A stretch of DNA of 64,000 nt, taken from assembly GCF_002631185.1 (NCBI RefSeq), contig NZ_PDNU01000034.1, forward strand, positions 21,913 through 85,912. Reading direction: 5' to 3'. Below, piece after piece: positions 40,259 to 49,179 of this stretch (its first letter is position 1; the number at the start of each line of letters is the position of its first letter). The translations under genes and the position numbers were made by a program. The stretch is from Teichococcus rhizosphaerae. Lineage in GTDB: Bacteria; Pseudomonadota; Alphaproteobacteria; Acetobacterales; Acetobacteraceae. The notes beneath the pieces were generated by a model. That model saw nothing but the letters and a program-made list of their open reading frames with translations, was not told the DNA's origin and did no database searches.

Positions 40259-41218
40259 ATGAAGATCATCGTCACCGGCGGCGCCGGCTTCCTGGGCACG
40301 CGGCTGATCAAGGCGCTGCTGGCGCGCGCGGGCCAGGTGGAGGGGCTGCCCGCCTTCGAGAGCATCGTCTCGGTGGACCTCGCACCCTGCGCGGTGGACG
40401 ACCCGCGCGTCTCCTCCGTCACCGGCAACGTGTCCGACCCCGCCTTCATCCGCGCCGCGGTGACGCCGGACACGGTGGCCGTCTATCACATGGCCGCCGT
40501 GGTCAGCGGCCAGGCCGAGGCGGATTTCGACCTCGGCATGAGCGTCAACCTCGACGGCACGCGCGCGCTGCTGGAAGCCTGCCGCGCGCTGGGCACCACG
40601 CCGCGCTTCGTCTTCGCCAGCTCGCTCGCCGTGTTCGGCGGCCCGATGCCGGAGGTGGTGCCGGAGGACCTGGCCCTGCTGCCGCAATCCTCCTACGGCG
40701 CGCAGAAGGCGATCGGCGAGCTGCTGGTGGGCGACTATTCGCGCAAGGGCTTCATCGACGGCCGTGTCTGCCGCCTGCCCACCATCGTGGTGCGCCCGGG
40801 CAAGCCGAACGCGGCGGCCTCCTCCTTCGCCAGCGGCATCATCCGCGAGCCGCTGAACGGCCAGGCCTCCAACTGCCCCGTGCCGCCCGCCACCCGCATG
40901 TGGCTGTCCTCGCCGGCCACCGTGACCGACAACCTCGTCCACGCCATCGCCGTGCCGGGCGAGAGGCTCGGGGGGCGGCGCACGCTGAACCTGCCCGGCC
41001 TGTGCGTCACCGTGGCCGAGATGCTGGCGAGCCTGGAGCGCGTCGGCGGCCCCGAGGCGCGGGCCCGCGTCACCGAGGTGCCGGAGCAGCGCATCATCGA
41101 CATCGTCTGCAGCTGGCCCGGCGACTTCGACGTGAGCCGCCCCCTGGCGCTGGGCTTCACCCGCGACGGCGACTTCGACGCGGTGGTGCGCCAGTACAAG
41201 GACGAGTTCATCGGCTGA
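40259..41218 (+). CDS. denD: D-erythronate dehydrogenase (extended SDR)
   Basis: 319 residues. GGAGFLG at 7-13, Y146-GAQ-K150 catalytic pair and SSLAVFGG of the extended SDR fold; CRLPTIVVRPGKPNAAASSFASGIIREPLNG is typical of the DenD group. It oxidises D-erythronate to 2-oxo-erythronate (known for DenD from DUF1537 gene clusters). With LtnD and OtnK it supports growth on both C4 sugar acids. It is 48 bases after the DeoR gene. Confidence 0.87.
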   Translation: MKIIVTGGAGFLGTRLIKALLARAGQVEGLPAFESIVSVDLAPCAVDDPRVSSVTGNVSDPAFIRAAVTPDTVAVYHMAAVVSGQAEADFDLGMSVNLDGTRALLEACRALGTTPRFVFASSLAVFGGPMPEVVPEDLALLPQSSYGAQKAIGELLVGDYSRKGFIDGRVCRLPTIVVRPGKPNAAASSFASGIIREPLNGQASNCPVPPATRMWLSSPATVTDNLVHAIAVPGERLGGRRTLNLPGLCVTVAEMLASLERVGGPEARARVTEVPEQRIIDIVCSWPGDFDVSRPLALGFTRDGDFDAVVRQYKDEFIG

Positions 41219-41305
41219 GGGCCGGCACGGAAGGGGAGGGCCGGGCTCCTCCCTTCCGCGGAGAAGGGGAAGCGCGGCGGGCGCGGGGTGTCCGCCGCCA
41301 ACAAT

Positions 41306-41317
41306 GATAACGTTTTC
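41306..41317. promoter_or_regulatory. Near-palindromic candidate operator before the permease
   Basis: GATAACGTTTTC has a central AACGTT with one off-palindrome position, resembling operators with a central CG bound by LacI- or GntR-type sugar regulators. It lies 14 bases before the permease start in an AT-rich stretch and overlaps the ribosome-binding region (CGGAG 41317-41321), so binding would block expression. Confidence 0.4.
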
Positions 41318-41331
41318 GGAGAATAGTTCCC

Positions 41332-42747
41332 ATGAATGGTGCGGCTAGCACTGTGGGCCCGGCGGCAATCGTCGGCCTGGTATTCGGCATCGCGCTGCTG
41401 ATCTTCCTGGTGCTCCGCACCAAGATCCACGCCATCCTGGCGCTGGTCATCGCCGCCTCCATCGCCGGGCTTTCCGCCGGCATGGCGCCCGACGCGGTGG
41501 TCAACTCCATCACCAGGGGCTTCGGCGGGACCCTCTCCACCATCGGCCTCGTCATCGGCTTCGGCGTGATGATGGGCCGCATCCTGGAGGTGACCGGCGC
41601 CGCCGAGCGCCTCGCCATCACCTTCGTCCGCTGGCTCGGCGAGAAGAAGGAGGAATGGGCGATGATGGCCACCGGCTACATCGTCTCCATCCCCATCTTC
41701 TGCGACAGCGCCTTCGTCATCCTCAACCCGCTGGCCCGCGCCCTGGCGCGCAACTCCGGCAAGTCGGTCCTGACCATGGGCATCGCGCTGGCCGGCGGCC
41801 TGATGCTGACGCACCACGCCGTGCCGCCGACGCCGGGCCCGCTCGGCGCCGCCGGCATCTTCGGCGTCGACATCGGCATGATGATCCTGTGGGGCGTGGT
41901 GCTGACCCTGCCCGCCACCTTCATGCTGATCTGGTATGCCCGCGTCATGGGCCCGCGCATCGAGGCGATGATCCTGCGCGACACCGGCGAGCCTCTGGGC
42001 GGCAACGCGGCGGCGGCCTTCGGCCAGTTCAAGGAGGCGGCGGCGAAGCGCGAGGGCGAGCTGCCTTCCCTGACCCGCTCGGTGCTGCCGATCCTGGTGC
42101 CGATCCTGCTGATCTTCCTCAACACCGTCGTCGCGGGCATCGCCAAGGCGACCGGCGACACGGCGCTGGCGCAGTCCGGCTTCGCGCAGGTCGCCGCCTT
42201 CATCGGCAACCCGGTGATCGCGGTCGGCATCGGCGTGGCGCTCGCGGCCTATGGGCTGGCCGGGCACATGACGCGCGACGAGGCGGTGGGCGAGATGGAG
42301 AAGGGCGTGGAGAGCGCCGGCATCATCATGCTCGTCACCGGCGCGGGCGGCGCGCTGGGCGGCGTGCTGCGCGACAGCGGCACCGGCCAGTACATCGGCG
42401 AGTGGGTGGCGACGCTGCCGCTGCCGGCCATCCTGATCCCCTTCGTCATCGCCACGCTGGTGCGGCTGATCCAGGGCAGCGGCACGGTGGCCATCATCAC
42501 CGCCGCCTCCATCTCCTCGCCCATCCTGGCGCAGATCGAGGGCGTCAACATGGCGCTGGCCGCCCAGGCCGCCTGCATCGGCTCCATGGTGTTCGGCTAC
42601 TTCAACGACAGCTACTTCTGGGTGATCAACCGCATCCTCGGCGTGAAGAACGCCAAGCACCAGCTGCTCACCTGGTCGGTGCCCACCACCATCGGCTGGG
42701 GCACGGCGCTGGTGACGCTGCTGGTGGTCAACGCCATCGTCGGCTGA
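41332..42747 (+). CDS. GntP-family sugar-acid/proton symporter
   Basis: 471 residues, about 12-13 hydrophobic segments. GFGGTLSTIGLVIGFGVMMGRILEVTGAAERLA, SIPIFCDSAFVILNPLARALARNSGKS, LTHHAVPPTPGPLGAAGIFGVDIG and LVRLIQGSGTVAIITAASISSPI are signatures of gluconate permeases. Here it most likely brings erythronate or threonate across the inner membrane. Last gene of the sugar-acid cluster; a strong terminator follows. Confidence 0.93.
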   Translation: MNGAASTVGPAAIVGLVFGIALLIFLVLRTKIHAILALVIAASIAGLSAGMAPDAVVNSITRGFGGTLSTIGLVIGFGVMMGRILEVTGAAERLAITFVRWLGEKKEEWAMMATGYIVSIPIFCDSAFVILNPLARALARNSGKSVLTMGIALAGGLMLTHHAVPPTPGPLGAAGIFGVDIGMMILWGVVLTLPATFMLIWYARVMGPRIEAMILRDTGEPLGGNAAAAFGQFKEAAAKREGELPSLTRSVLPILVPILLIFLNTVVAGIAKATGDTALAQSGFAQVAAFIGNPVIAVGIGVALAAYGLAGHMTRDEAVGEMEKGVESAGIIMLVTGAGGALGGVLRDSGTGQYIGEWVATLPLPAILIPFVIATLVRLIQGSGTVAIITAASISSPILAQIEGVNMALAAQAACIGSMVFGYFNDSYFWVINRILGVKNAKHQLLTWSVPTTIGWGTALVTLLVVNAIVG

Positions 42748-42789
42748 GGCCGGGCGCGGCTCCCTTGCCTCAGGGGGAGGCGCGGGACG

Positions 42790-42825
42790 GGGCGGAAGGG
42801 GCGGGCAGCCCTTTCCGCCCTTTTT
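42790..42825 (+). terminator. Rho-independent terminator after the GntP permease
   Basis: A 12-bp stem (42790-42801 with 42809-42820, one G-T pair, 7-base loop) is followed by TTTTT (42821-42825). Classic form; marks the right end of the sugar-acid operon. Confidence 0.92.
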
Positions 42826-42918
42826 CATGGGGCGTCCGGCATCGTGGCGGGGTCGTCCGCCCCGCCGCCGGCTGTTACGCTGCCGCCCGACCCGCCGCCG
42901 CGAAAGGACGCCCGCCGC

Positions 42919-44514
42919 ATGACCGAGACCGCCCCCTATGATGTGATCGTCGTCGGCGCCGGCTCGGCGGGGGCGCCGCTGGCGGCCCGGCTGTCGGAGG
43001 ACCCGGCGCGGCGCGTGCTGCTGCTGGAGGCGGGCCGGGACTGGCGCGGAGCCGAGGCGCCGCCGGCGCTGCGCAGCGCCAACATCATCCCCTTCATGCA
43101 CGACCCGGCGCACCAGGCCGAATGGCAGTGGCCGGGGCTGACGGCGCGCCGCACCGCCGTGCAGGAGCCGCGCTTCTACTGGCGCGGCCGCGCCCTGGGC
43201 GGCTCCTCCGCCGTCAACGCGCAGATCGCCATCCGCGGCGTGCCCGCCGCCTTCGACGCCTGGGCCGAGGCCGGCTGCGAGGGCTGGTCCGCCGCCGATG
43301 TGATGCCGCTCTTCGACGCCATTGAGGACGACGCGGAGATGGGCCGGCCGGGCGGCCCGCTGCCGGTGTTCCGCACGCCCATGGCCGAGTGGGGCGCGGT
43401 GGACCGCGCCTTCCGCGAGGCGGCGCTGGCCGCCGGCTACCCCTGGAAGCCCGACCAGAACGCGCCGGAGGGGGAGGGGGTCTCCTGCCACCCGATCAAC
43501 AGCCGGGGCGGGCAGCGCGTCACCACCAACGATGCCTATCTGGAGCCGGCGCGCGGCCGCCCCAACCTCGAGATCCGCGGCGGCGCCCTGGTGGACCGCG
43601 TGCTGTTCGACGGGAACCACCGCGCCCGTGGCGTGCGGCTGCGCTTCGAGGGAGAGGGCGGCTGGCGGGAGGTCGCGGCGCGCGAGGTGGTGCTCTGCGC
43701 CGGCGCCATCCACAGCCCGGCCATCCTGGTCCGCTCCGGCATCGGCCCCGCCGCCGTGCTGCGTGCGCTCGGCCTGCCCGTGCTGCACGACCAGCCCTCC
43801 GTGGGGCGGAACCTGATGGACCACCCGGTGATCCGCGCCGGCTTCGCCCTGGCGCCGGAGCATGCGGCGCGCGGCCCGGATGCGCGCCACACCAATTGCT
43901 GCCTGACCTACAGCAGCGGCATGGGCAGCAGCGGCATGGGCGGCGAGCGGGACATGATCATGGTCGCCTACAACCACCGCGGCATGGAGGGCGGGCAGCC
44001 GCTGCCGGCGGGCGCCATCGGCGTGGCGCTCTACGACGCCCTGTCGCGCGGCGAGCTGCGCTTCACCGCGCCCGACCCCGAGGCGCAGCCGGAGGTGGAG
44101 GAGAACATGCTGGACCATTCCGCCGACCGGCTCCGCCTGCGCGACGGGGTGCGGCGCCTGGCCGCGCTGCTGCGCCAGCCGGCGCTCGCCGCCATCGCCC
44201 GTGGCCCCGTGCTGGGCGAGAGCGGCCTGCCCTTCGCCGAGGCCGCCGCCCTGCCCGACGACGCGCTGGACGCGCTGATGCTGCGGGAGGCGGGGGACAT
44301 CCAGCACGCCGCCGGCACCTGCCGCATGACCGCCCATGAGGACCCGCGCGGCGTGGTGGACCCCGATCTCCGCGTGCGGGGGGTGGAGGGGCTGCGCGTG
44401 GCCGACGCCTCCATCATGCCCACCGATTGCCGCGCCAACCTGCACTTCACCTGCGTGATGATCGGCGAGGCGCTGGCACGCCGCATGGGCCGGGGCCCGA
44501 TGGCGGCGCGGTGA
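42919..44514 (+). CDS. GMC-family flavin oxidoreductase
   Basis: 531 residues. FAD-binding YDVIVVGAGSAGAPLAARLSED at the N-terminus, GRALGGSSAVNAQIAIRG (GMC signature 1), LCAGAIHSPAILVRSGIG (signature 2) and GTCRMTAHEDPRGVVDPDLRVRGVEGLRVADASIMP with the final NLHFTCVMIGE that carries an active-site residue. Closest to choline-/alcohol-dehydrogenase-type members. A cysteine-rich GMGSSGMGG loop near residue 335 is unusual. Substrate not predictable; its own unit after the terminator. Confidence 0.9.
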   Translation: MTETAPYDVIVVGAGSAGAPLAARLSEDPARRVLLLEAGRDWRGAEAPPALRSANIIPFMHDPAHQAEWQWPGLTARRTAVQEPRFYWRGRALGGSSAVNAQIAIRGVPAAFDAWAEAGCEGWSAADVMPLFDAIEDDAEMGRPGGPLPVFRTPMAEWGAVDRAFREAALAAGYPWKPDQNAPEGEGVSCHPINSRGGQRVTTNDAYLEPARGRPNLEIRGGALVDRVLFDGNHRARGVRLRFEGEGGWREVAAREVVLCAGAIHSPAILVRSGIGPAAVLRALGLPVLHDQPSVGRNLMDHPVIRAGFALAPEHAARGPDARHTNCCLTYSSGMGSSGMGGERDMIMVAYNHRGMEGGQPLPAGAIGVALYDALSRGELRFTAPDPEAQPEVEENMLDHSADRLRLRDGVRRLAALLRQPALAAIARGPVLGESGLPFAEAAALPDDALDALMLREAGDIQHAAGTCRMTAHEDPRGVVDPDLRVRGVEGLRVADASIMPTDCRANLHFTCVMIGEALARRMGRGPMAAR

Positions 44515-44594
44515 TCGGCACCGCCCGCCTTCCTTCCACCCTCCGCGCCCCGGCTCCACGGCCCGCGGGCGCCCGAAACCGGCTGGAGCCTGGC

Positions 44595-46073
44595 ATGGCC
44601 CGTATCCTTCCCGTCGCCTCCTTCGACTGCGTCGTGTTCGGCGCGACCGGCGACCTGACCATGCGCAAGCTGCTGCCTGCGCTGTACCACCGCTTCCGCG
44701 ACCGGCAGTTCCCCGCCACCAGCCGCATCATCGGTGCCGCCCGCACGGCGCTGGACGGGGAGGGCTACCGCCGCATGGCGGAGGAGGCGCTGCGCCGGCA
44801 CGTTCCGGCCGCCAGCCTGGACGCGGCGGCACTGCAGGACTTCCTGGGGCTCGTTCACTACCGGCAGGTGGACGGGCTGGGCGAGGAAGGCTGGCCCGCC
44901 CTCGTCTCCCTCCTCGAGGAGCGGCCGGAGCAGGTGCGCCCCTTCTATCTCGCCACCTCCCCGGACCTGTATGGCCCCATTTGCCGGCGCCTCGCCGGCT
45001 TCGGCGCGCTCGGTCCGCTGTCGCGGGTGGTGCTGGAGAAGCCGATCGGGCGGGACCTGGCGACGGCGCGCGAGATCAACCAGGCCGTGGGCGAGGTGCT
45101 GCCCGAGGCGCAGATCTTCCGCATCGACCACTATCTCGGCAAGGAGACGGTGCAGAACCTGATGGCGCTGCGCTTCGCCAACCCGATCTTCGAGCGCCTC
45201 TGGCACGCCGACATGATCGACCATGTGCAGATCACGGTGGCCGAGGAGGTGGGGGTCGGCGGCCGCGGCGGCTATTACGACCGTGCCGGCGCCCTGCGGG
45301 ACATGGTGCAGAACCACATCCTCCAGCTGCTCTGCCTGCTGGCGATGGAAAGCCCCATCTCGCTCGATGCCGACGCGGTGCGGGACGAGAAGGTGAAGGT
45401 GCTGCGCGCGCTCCGCCCGATCGCGCCGCACGAGGCGCACCTGTTCACCGTGCGCGGGCAGTACACGGCGGGCGCCATCGCCGGCCAGCCCGTGCCGGGC
45501 TACCGGGCCGATCTGGGGCTGGAGACGCCGAGCCTGACGGAATCCTTCGTGGCGCTGAAGGCGCAGGTCAATTCCTGGCGCTGGGCGGGCGTGCCCTTCT
45601 ACCTGCGCACCGGCAAGCGCATGCCGCGCAAGATGTCCGAGATCATCCTGGAGTTCCGCACGCCCCCCTTCAGCATCTTCCCGCGCGAGGCGGTGGGCAT
45701 GCAGCCCAACCGCCTGCTCATCCGCCTGCAGCCGGAGGAGGGGATGCGGCTCGAGATGATGACCAAGGAGCCGGGGCCGGGCGGGCTGCACCTGCGCCCC
45801 ACCGGCCTCGACATCAGCTTCGAGAAGACCTTCGGCCAGCGCTACCCGGATGCCTATGAGCGGCTGCTGATGGATGTGGTGCGCGGCAACGCCACCCTGT
45901 TCATGCGCCGCGACGAGGTGGAGACGGCCTGGCAATGGATCGAGCCGATCCTGCAGGGCTGGGAGGAGCGCCCCGAGGCGCCGCGCCCTTATGCCGCCGG
46001 AAGCTGGGGGCCGAGCGCGGCCATCGCCATGATCGAGCGCGACGGCCGCACCTGGTATGAGAGCCTGGACTGA
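44595..46073 (+). CDS. zwf: Glucose-6-phosphate 1-dehydrogenase
   Basis: 492 residues. NADP-binding VFGATGDLTMRKLLPALY, active-site RIDHYLGKETVQNLMALRFAN, and FYLRTGKRMPRKMSEI. It feeds glucose 6-phosphate into the oxidative pentose-phosphate and Entner-Doudoroff routes. ATG 44595 gives the typical N-terminus; an in-frame extension upstream would overlap the GMC gene. pgl and edd are not adjacent, although an SMP-30 lactonase lies 3 kb away. Confidence 0.96.
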   Translation: MARILPVASFDCVVFGATGDLTMRKLLPALYHRFRDRQFPATSRIIGAARTALDGEGYRRMAEEALRRHVPAASLDAAALQDFLGLVHYRQVDGLGEEGWPALVSLLEERPEQVRPFYLATSPDLYGPICRRLAGFGALGPLSRVVLEKPIGRDLATAREINQAVGEVLPEAQIFRIDHYLGKETVQNLMALRFANPIFERLWHADMIDHVQITVAEEVGVGGRGGYYDRAGALRDMVQNHILQLLCLLAMESPISLDADAVRDEKVKVLRALRPIAPHEAHLFTVRGQYTAGAIAGQPVPGYRADLGLETPSLTESFVALKAQVNSWRWAGVPFYLRTGKRMPRKMSEIILEFRTPPFSIFPREAVGMQPNRLLIRLQPEEGMRLEMMTKEPGPGGLHLRPTGLDISFEKTFGQRYPDAYERLLMDVVRGNATLFMRRDEVETAWQWIEPILQGWEERPEAPRPYAAGSWGPSAAIAMIERDGRTWYESLD

Positions 46074-46141
46074 GGCCGCCCGCGCGGCCCTGATGCCCAG
46101 GCCGGGACCCGGGCCGAGGCCGCGCCCGGTGGGAGGCGGGC

Positions 46142-48820
46142 TCAGCCCCGCCCGTTGAAACGCTGCGAGGGCGGAAGGCCGCCGCGCGCGGCGGCCTTCC
46201 GCGTGGCGGGGCTCTGCGGCGCCGCCTCGTCCAGCAGCCGGCGCAGCGCGACGCCCAGCGCGCCCTGGGCCAGCGGCTTGCGCAGCAGCGCCGTGCGCCC
46301 CTGCCCGCCGCCTACCGCCCAGCCCCCCGGCATCTCGCCATAGCCGGTGACGAACAGCACCGGCACGCCGCGCCGCACCAGCATGTCGGCCGCCGGAAAG
46401 GCCGCCTGCCCGCGCAGGTTGACGTCCAGCACCGCCGCATCCAGCGGCTCCTGCTCGGCCAGGCGCAGCGTCTCGGCCAGGGTGGCGGCCGGGCCCGCCA
46501 CCACGCAGCCCAGCTCCGCCAGCGTCTCGGCCAGCTCCAGCGCCACCAGCGCCTCGTCCTCGGCCAGCAGCACATGGCGGCCGCGCAGCACCGTGGCCGC
46601 GGAAGCCTCGCCCGCCGGGCCGGGGCCGCGCCCCGCCGCCTGGAGGAAGAAGCCGCCCTGGCGGATCGACACCCGGTCCGCCGCCACGGTGAGCGTGCAG
46701 GCGAGGCCCGAGGGGCGCCAGTCGAAGGCCAGCGTGCCGCCGAGCTGGCCGGCCACGGCCACCTTGATCATGCGCGAGCCGAAGCCGCGCCGGGGAGGAT
46801 CGCCGCCCGGCAGCAGGGGGCCGCCCTGCTCGCTCCATTCCAGCCGCAGCGCGCCATCCGCCATCCGCTCCCAGGCCAGGGTGACCCGGCCGCGCGGGTT
46901 GGAAAGCGCGCCGTGCCGCGCCGCGTTGGAGGCCAGCTCGTAGAGCACCATCGCCATGGGCTGCACCACCTCCGGCGCCAGCCGCACCGAGGGGCCGGAC
47001 AGGGTCACGCGCTCCTCCGGCGCGTAGGCGGCCAGTTCCGCCTCGGCCAGCTCGCGCAGGTCGCTGCCGGCCCAGCGCTCGCGCGCCAGCAGGGTGTAGG
47101 CGCGCGCCAGGGCGCCCACCCGGCCCTCCACGGCGTCGGCGAAGTCGGCCGGGTGGTCCGCCCGCGTCAGGCGGATGATGGACTGCACCAGGGCCAGGGC
47201 GTTCTTGGCGCGGTGGTCCACCTCCTGCATCAGCAGGACCTGCCGCTCCTCGCTGGCGCGCTGCTCGGTGATGTCGTCGCCCGAGGCCAGCAGCGCCAGG
47301 AACCTCCCCTCCGGGTCGCGCAGCACGGTGCTGCGCCAGGCGACCTGCCGCTCCTCGCCATCGGCGCGGATCAGGGGCACCACCTCGGATTGCGGCGGCG
47401 GGTCCTGCGCGCCCTCGACCAGCGCCTGGAAGCCGGCGCGGACCCGGACCTGCCAGCGCGGCGCGACAAAGGCGGCGATCCAGTCCTGCCCCAGCACCTC
47501 CGCCTCGTCCGGCACCCCGATGACTTCCAGCCCGTGCCGGTTGATGCCCTGCGCCGTCCCGTCCGGGTTCAGCACCAGCAGCATGGTCCCGGCGGCGTCG
47601 AAATACCGCTGCGCCCGGTCGCGCTCGTTGCGCAGCGCCGTCATCATCTCCAGCGCGGCGGCGGCGCGGCCCTCGGCCATGGCGCGCGCCCGCATCGCCT
47701 GGCCGGACTGGGCCAGCGCCTGGCGAAGCGTTTCCAGCTCGGCGATGGCGAAGGGCGCGGTGCCCGATGACGCGGCCTGCCCCGCGGCCAGCGCGCGCGC
47801 CTCGGCGGTGAGCGCATCGAGCGGCGCCAGGAAGCGCCGCGCCCGCCAGCCGGCCAGCAGCAGCGCCGCCAGCAGCAGCAGCGTGCTGCCCAGCGCCAGG
47901 CGAACCAGGGGAAGCTGCCACGCCTCCTCATAGGCATCGAGCGGCACGGTGACATAGGCCATCCAGGGCACGCTCTCCAGCCGCTGGAAGGCGGCGACGG
48001 CCCCCGGCCCCTCGATCAGGGAGATCTCGGCGAGCCCTTCCTGCTGGCCGGCGAGCGCCGTGGCCATCCAGGGGGGCGCCTGCTGCCCGATATGCGTCTC
48101 GTGCCCGACGGAGCGGGCCACGAGGCTGCCGCTCCTGAGCTCGATCAGCCCGACGACCTGCCCGTCGCGGATCCGCGCCAGCAGCGTGGCCAGCCAGTTC
48201 GGATCGAAGGCCAGGATCACCACCGCGCCGGGCTTTTCCGGCACGCGCAGCGGCGCGAACACCGCCAGCACCGGCCGCTGCGCCACGCCGCCGAAGAAGA
48301 GCCTGTCGCTCAGCACCGCCCGCCCCGTTTCGACGGCCCGCGCGATCCAGGGCTGGCCGCGCGCCTCCGGCAGCGTCCGGCCGAGCGGCTGCAGGGTGTT
48401 GAGGATCTGCTTGCCATCGGCATGGGCCAGCACCACCCAGCCGCCCATGGCCTCGCCCACGGCGCGGGCCTGGGCGTAGAAGCCGGCGAGCTCGGACGGG
48501 TCGCCGGGGAGGCGGTCGAGCGAGCCGGCGAGGGTCGTGGCGGCGGTGACGGCGGTGGTGAGCTGCTGGTCCACCGCGGCGGCCATGGCGCGGGCGGTGC
48601 CGCGCAGCCCGGCCTCGGAGGCCCGCCGGTAGGCGCCGCCCAGTTGCCAGGCGGTCAGTCCCCCGGCCAGCAGGGCGGGAACGAGCAGGGCCAGCGAAAG
48701 CAGCAGGAGGTGCAGGCGCAGGCTGAGGACGGGGCCGCGCCGCCTGTTGCCGGGCATCGTGCGGCCCTGCGGTCCGGCCTCCTCCTGCTGTGCCACGTCG
48801 GACCGCTCCTGATGAACCAC
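46142..48820 (-). CDS. HWE-type sensor kinase with fused receiver domain
   Basis: 892 residues. Membrane helix 34-56, a periplasmic dCACHE-like sensor to about 300, second helix 302-325, HAMP-like linker, PAS at about 400-520, then an HWE/HisKA_2 dimerisation helix with the phospho-histidine H536 in MQEVDHRAKNALALVQSI, ATPase domain (N-box ELASNAARHGAL), and a C-terminal receiver with D799 and K848. Starts with GTG 48820; ATG 48757 (MPGNRRRGP) is possible, neither with a clear ribosome site. In alphaproteobacteria such kinases often feed the general stress response; the partner is not in the window. Confidence 0.88.
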   Translation of the reverse strand: MVHQERSDVAQQEEAGPQGRTMPGNRRRGPVLSLRLHLLLLSLALLVPALLAGGLTAWQLGGAYRRASEAGLRGTARAMAAAVDQQLTTAVTAATTLAGSLDRLPGDPSELAGFYAQARAVGEAMGGWVVLAHADGKQILNTLQPLGRTLPEARGQPWIARAVETGRAVLSDRLFFGGVAQRPVLAVFAPLRVPEKPGAVVILAFDPNWLATLLARIRDGQVVGLIELRSGSLVARSVGHETHIGQQAPPWMATALAGQQEGLAEISLIEGPGAVAAFQRLESVPWMAYVTVPLDAYEEAWQLPLVRLALGSTLLLLAALLLAGWRARRFLAPLDALTAEARALAAGQAASSGTAPFAIAELETLRQALAQSGQAMRARAMAEGRAAAALEMMTALRNERDRAQRYFDAAGTMLLVLNPDGTAQGINRHGLEVIGVPDEAEVLGQDWIAAFVAPRWQVRVRAGFQALVEGAQDPPPQSEVVPLIRADGEERQVAWRSTVLRDPEGRFLALLASGDDITEQRASEERQVLLMQEVDHRAKNALALVQSIIRLTRADHPADFADAVEGRVGALARAYTLLARERWAGSDLRELAEAELAAYAPEERVTLSGPSVRLAPEVVQPMAMVLYELASNAARHGALSNPRGRVTLAWERMADGALRLEWSEQGGPLLPGGDPPRRGFGSRMIKVAVAGQLGGTLAFDWRPSGLACTLTVAADRVSIRQGGFFLQAAGRGPGPAGEASAATVLRGRHVLLAEDEALVALELAETLAELGCVVAGPAATLAETLRLAEQEPLDAAVLDVNLRGQAAFPAADMLVRRGVPVLFVTGYGEMPGGWAVGGGQGRTALLRKPLAQGALGVALRRLLDEAAPQSPATRKAAARGGLPPSQRFNGRG

Positions 48821-49179
48821 GGGATCGGACCGGCACCGTGGCCAAGCCTTCTCACCCCCGCGCAGAGTGGCAAGCGGTGGCCGCCGGTGCCAATGAAATC
48901 ATGGTCAGAGGCGAAGGAGCATTAACAGGACGTTACTGGGCCAAGGCCCCGCCGGGACATTCCGGGCAGAATATTCGCGGAAGACCGGGGCGGGCGGGCG
49001 GGACTTCCGGTTCTGCCGGGATGCCGGGAAATATTCGGCACGGCGCCCCCGCCCGTGCAGGCTGTTCCGCACGGGCTTTGGGCGGCCGCGAGCCTGGTGT
49101 TGAATGAGGCGGGCGTGAGGGCCGTGGCGGGAAAGGCTCCTGCCGCCGCCGGGAACGCCGCCGGGAACAAGGAACGGCC
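48821..49179. other. 359-base divergent gap with a repeated AATATTCG
   Basis: No gene supported. AATATTCG occurs at 48970-48977 and 49030-49037, exactly 60 bp apart, both next to CCGGG. GCCGGGAA occurs at 49023, 49145 and 49154. These are possible regulator sites for the kinase gene or the lactonase gene. Confidence 0.4.

Noticed and set aside
40735..44559. Long minus-strand open frame across denD, the permease and the GMC gene
   Set aside because: It crosses a strong plus-strand terminator and three clear genes and has the composition of an antisense shadow.
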